Below, piece after piece: positions 6,501 through 8,128 of a DNA stretch of 8,128 nucleotides; position 1 is the stretch's first letter; every line of letters starts with the position of its first letter. The stretch covers positions 1-8,128 of the forward strand of contig JAGLDN010000341.1 of assembly GCA_023145575.1 (NCBI GenBank). The letters are read 5' to 3'. The position numbers and the translations under genes were made by a program. Below the pieces are notes generated by a model, which did not search any database, was not told the origin of the DNA, and saw nothing but the letters and a program-made list of their open reading frames with translations. This DNA is from Psychromonas sp. (GTDB lineage Bacteria > Pseudomonadota > Gammaproteobacteria > Enterobacterales > Psychromonadaceae).

Positions 6501-7641
6501 TGCAATCTTTGAGAAAGCATTAAATATTCTTGTTGATGCGGGTCAAAGTGAACAACGTCTACTTCAAATACCTCGTGCTCAATGGCTTGAAATAGCTATT
6601 GAAGATGAAATCAAACAGTCATATCTTGATCAAATTGTTGCACAATACGATGAAATAAAAGCGGATTACGATACACAGTTCGACCTTAAACGGCAGAAAA
6701 TAAAACAAGGTAATGATTTAGCACCAGGCGTTCAAAAAATTGTTAAAGTCTACCTTGCTATGCGACGGCGTCTACAGCCAGGCGATAAAATGGCAGGACG
6801 TCACGGAAACAAAGGGGTTATTTCAAATATTGTGCCTGTTGAAGATATGCCACATGATAAATATGGTGTACCAGTTGATATTGTACTTAATCCATTGGGT
6901 GTGCCATCGCGTATGAATATTGGGCAAATCCTAGAGACACATTTAGGGCTGGCGTGTCGAGGTGTTGGTGAAAAACTTGAACATATGATCAAGAGCCAGC
7001 GCGAGGTTGATATGATTAAAGTGCGTGAGTTCATTCAAAAAATGTACTCATTTGGTGATGCACCTTGCGATGTCGATCTTACTGAGTTTGATGACGAAGC
7101 AGTCATTCGACTTGCTGAAAATCTCTATAAAGGCTTACCTGTTGCAACGCCTGCATTTGATGGTGCTTACGAATCTGAAATCCGTGAATTACTGAAAATG
7201 GCAGATTTACCAGAATCTGGTCAACTGATATTAACAGATGGTCGTACTGGTATTGAATTTGAACGTCCAGTCACAGTTGGTTACATGTACATGCTTAAAC
7301 TCAATCACCTTGTTGATGATAAAATGCACGCCCGTTCAACTGGCTCCTATAGCTTGGTTACTCAGCAACCTCTCGGTGGCAAAGCACAGTTTGGTGGTCA
7401 ACGTTTCGGTGAGATGGAAGTCTGGGCACTACAAGCATTTGGTGCCGCTTACACGCTCCAAGAAATGCTAACGGTTAAATCAGATGATGTTATTGGTCGT
7501 ACTAAAATGTATAAAAGCATCGTTGATGGCGATCATAGAATGGATCCTGGGATCCCTGAATCATTCAACGTATTGTTGAAAGAGATCCGTTCATTAGGCC
7601 TTAACATTGAGCTAGACGAATCAGAGCCTGTGATGTCCTAA
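3595..7641 (+). CDS. rpoB: DNA-directed RNA polymerase subunit beta
   Basis: This encodes the beta subunit of RNA polymerase, 1348 residues (E. coli 1342), forming one side of the catalytic cleft. Numbering coincides with E. coli: V146, the rifampicin region with Q513, D516, H526, R529 and S531, then P564 and I572 are all the sensitive-type residues. E813-D814 lie in NFEDS, and active-site lysines K1065 and K1073 in GDKMAGRHGNKGV. The gammaproteobacterial-type insertion between about 940 and 1040 is present. The C-terminal block from MYMLKLNHLVDDK (1231) through GGKAQFGGQRFGEMEVWAL (1261-1279) is intact, ending with about six extra residues, SEPVMS. Minor changes from E. coli include I524V, P552A and V558L. 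ATG 3595 is chosen for MGYSYTEKK and AAGGA at 3585-3589. An in-frame TTG at 3553 lacks both. Confidence 0.99.
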   Translation: MGYSYTEKKLIRKDFGKRPQVMEKPYLLSIQLDSFKRFIEVDLTGEIGLEAAFKSIFPIASYSGTSELQYVNYRLVPPIFEVKECHVQGITYSASLRVKLRLIIYDRDAPAGTVKDIREQEVYMGEIPLMTENGTFVVNGTERVIVSQLHRSPGVFFDHDRGKTHSSGKVLYNARVIPYRGSWLDFEFDPKDHLFVRIDRRRKLPATIMLRSLDYSTEEILDLFYETTEFTVKKGVLSMALIANRLRGEQFSFNIAVKRKVYIEAGKRVTSRHIRDLEKAEISKIEVPAEYLIGKVSAKDYINKETGEIIVNANDLLTEELLGELTKAGIKSFEVIYANELNCGSFISDTLRVDSTTNRLEALVEIYRMMRPGEPPTKEAAENLFSNLFFVEDRYDLSKVGRMKFNRRVGNKGDTGPNILSKEDILSVMRTLINIRNGNGVVDDIDHLGNRRIRCVGEMAENAFRVGLVRVERAVKERLSLGDLDASMPQDLINAKPISAAVKEFFGSSQLSQFMDQNNPLSEVTHKRRISALGPGGLTRERAGFEVRDVHATHYGRLCPIETPEGPNIGLINSLATFARTNEYGFLETPFRQVVDGIPSQTIDYLSAIDEGDFVIAQASAEINEDGQLEGDMIPCRQAGETLFLSADKIDYMDVSPQQIISVAASLIPFLEHDDANRALMGANMQRQAVPTLLAEKPLVGTGIERRLAIDSGVTVIAKRSGVVDYADASRLVIKVAEEELLPGEAGIDIYNLSKYTRSNQNTCINHKPTCKIGEPIVKGDVLADGPATDMGELALGQNMKIAFMPWNGFNFEDSILISERVTQEDRFTTIHIQELSCVARETKLGCEEISADIPNIGEAALNKLDESGIIYVGAEVRPGDILVGKVTPKGETQLTPEEKLLRAIFGEKASDVKDTSLRVANSTYATVIDVQVFTREGLEKDKRAEAIESMQLKAAKTDLTEKFKILENAIFEKALNILVDAGQSEQRLLQIPRAQWLEIAIEDEIKQSYLDQIVAQYDEIKADYDTQFDLKRQKIKQGNDLAPGVQKIVKVYLAMRRRLQPGDKMAGRHGNKGVISNIVPVEDMPHDKYGVPVDIVLNPLGVPSRMNIGQILETHLGLACRGVGEKLEHMIKSQREVDMIKVREFIQKMYSFGDAPCDVDLTEFDDEAVIRLAENLYKGLPVATPAFDGAYESEIRELLKMADLPESGQLILTDGRTGIEFERPVTVGYMYMLKLNHLVDDKMHARSTGSYSLVTQQPLGGKAQFGGQRFGEMEVWALQAFGAAYTLQEMLTVKSDDVIGRTKMYKSIVDGDHRMDPGIPESFNVLLKEIRSLGLNIELDESEPVMS

Positions 7642-7665
7642 ACAAACATAATGTGAAGAATTAGT

Positions 7666-7698
7666 GGCGTTTCCTAACGTGTAGAATCGCCTTTTTTT
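7666..7698 (+). terminator. Weak hairpin plus U tract between rpoB and rpoC
   Basis: GGCG 7666-7669 pairs with CGCC 7688-7691, and after a T-T mismatch TTC 7671-7673 pairs with GAA 7684-7686. Seven T residues follow at 7692-7698. This has the form of an intrinsic terminator but the stem is short and interrupted, so at most it would pause or attenuate. Since rpoC has no other visible promoter, full termination here would be lethal. Call it a possible attenuator. Confidence 0.4.
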
Positions 7699-7699
7699 A

Positions 7700-7712
7700 C
7701 TCCTAACAGGAG
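7700..7712 (+). promoter_or_regulatory. Hairpin enclosing the rpoC Shine-Dalgarno
   Basis: CTCCT at 7700-7704 is the exact complement of AGGAG at 7708-7712, with an AAC loop. AGGAGA at 7708-7713 is the rpoC ribosome binding site, six bases from the GTG start. The mRNA can therefore hide its own ribosome binding site in a 5-bp hairpin, perhaps opened by ribosomes or transcripts coming from rpoB. As I recall it, E. coli has a similar small hairpin at the same site. Confidence 0.5.
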
Positions 7713-7719
7713 AAATAGC

Positions 7720-8128
7720 GTGAAAGACTTATTAGCTTTTTTAAAGCAACAGAATAAAAGTAAAGAATTCGATAGTATAAAAATTGGTTTAGGCTCCCCT
7801 GATGTGATCCGTTCATGGTCATTTGGTGAAGTAAAAAAACCAGAAACTATCAACTACCGAACATTTAAACCTGAGCGGGAAGGTCTATTTTGTTCGCGGA
7901 TATTTGGACCCATCAAAGACTACGAATGTTTATGTGGTAAATACAAACGCCTTAAACACAGAGGCGTCATTTGTGAAAAATGTGGTGTTGAAGTTACACA
8001 ATCTAAAGTGCGTCGTGATCGAATGGGACACATCGAACTCGCATCGCCGGCTGCACATATTTGGTTCCTTAAATCATTACCTTCTCGTATTGGGTTAATG
8101 CTTGATATGACACTGCGTGATATCGAAC
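7720..8128 (+). CDS. rpoC: DNA-directed RNA polymerase subunit beta' (N-terminal part, runs off window)
   Basis: This is the start of the beta' subunit, which carries the catalytic Mg-binding site (outside this window) and the clamp. About 136 codons are visible. They start MKDLLAFLK from a GTG at 7720, the usual rpoC start codon in enterics. The clamp segment IRSWSFGEVKKPETINYRTF is at 30-49. The Zn-binding cysteines C70, C72, C85 and C88 lie in YECLCGKY and GVICEKCGVEV, the same positions as E. coli. MGHIELASPAAHIWFLKSLP follows, and the window ends in the DMTLRDIE segment. AGGAGA at 7708-7713 is the ribosome binding site. The gene is 78 bases after rpoB and co-transcribed with it. The visible part has no frameshift; the truncation is only the window edge. 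Confidence 0.98.
   Translation, partial: MKDLLAFLKQQNKSKEFDSIKIGLGSPDVIRSWSFGEVKKPETINYRTFKPEREGLFCSRIFGPIKDYECLCGKYKRLKHRGVICEKCGVEVTQSKVRRDRMGHIELASPAAHIWFLKSLPSRIGLMLDMTLRDIE

Noticed and set aside
1..8128. CRISPR arrays, tRNA or rRNA genes, toxin-antitoxin, phage or defence genes
   Set aside because: I looked for spaced repeats, cloverleaf-like blocks and recognisable proteins and saw none; everything from 1021 on is explained by the ribosomal-protein / RNA-polymerase operon.

Overview
The window carries the ribosomal-protein / RNA-polymerase beta operon of a gammaproteobacterium: rplK-rplA-rplJ-rplL-rpoB and the first ~136 codons of rpoC, all on the + strand. The assignment rests on recognisable matches to E. 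coli. RpoB keeps E. coli residue numbering from the N-terminus through K1065/K1073, including the beta SI2-type insertion region around 940-1040, and the RpoC Zn-finger cysteines fall at the same positions (70, 72, 85, 88). The DNA is AT-rich by eye, especially between genes, and transposase debris abuts the operon. This fits a gammaproteobacterium with an IS-laden, possibly host-associated genome, but genus cannot be told from this window.

Layout. Bases 1-197 are the 3' end of an IS5-family transposase with a plausible right terminal repeat just after it. Bases 382-603 look like a decayed C-terminal piece of an ISAs1-like transposase. Bases 604-1020 hold no gene I can support. They contain a 15-bp perfect inverted repeat 91 bp apart (659-779), two candidate promoters, and a leader with small hairpins in front of rplK. 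The secE-nusG pair that normally precedes rplK in this group is absent here, so the operon has probably been cut away from nusG by an IS-linked rearrangement.

From 1021 on the order is canonical. L11 and L1 form the first pair, with the rplA Shine-Dalgarno inside the last codons of rplK. A 287-base gap contains a structured RNA that fits the L10-type autoregulatory leader. L10 and L7/L12 (the ribosomal stalk) follow. A 220-base gap holds a series of hairpins ending in a U tract, in the place where the E. coli operon has its partial terminator that lowers rpoBC expression relative to rplJL. RpoB is full length with an intact active site and a wild-type rifampicin region. The short rpoB-rpoC gap contains a weak hairpin plus U tract and a small hairpin that encloses the rpoC Shine-Dalgarno.

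The genes together supply the L11/L1/L10/L12 parts of the 50S subunit and the catalytic core of RNA polymerase. I see no new defence, mobile or metabolic system. The points of interest are the IS-disrupted upstream junction, the RNA regulatory elements, and unusual substitutions in the factor-binding patch of L7/L12.
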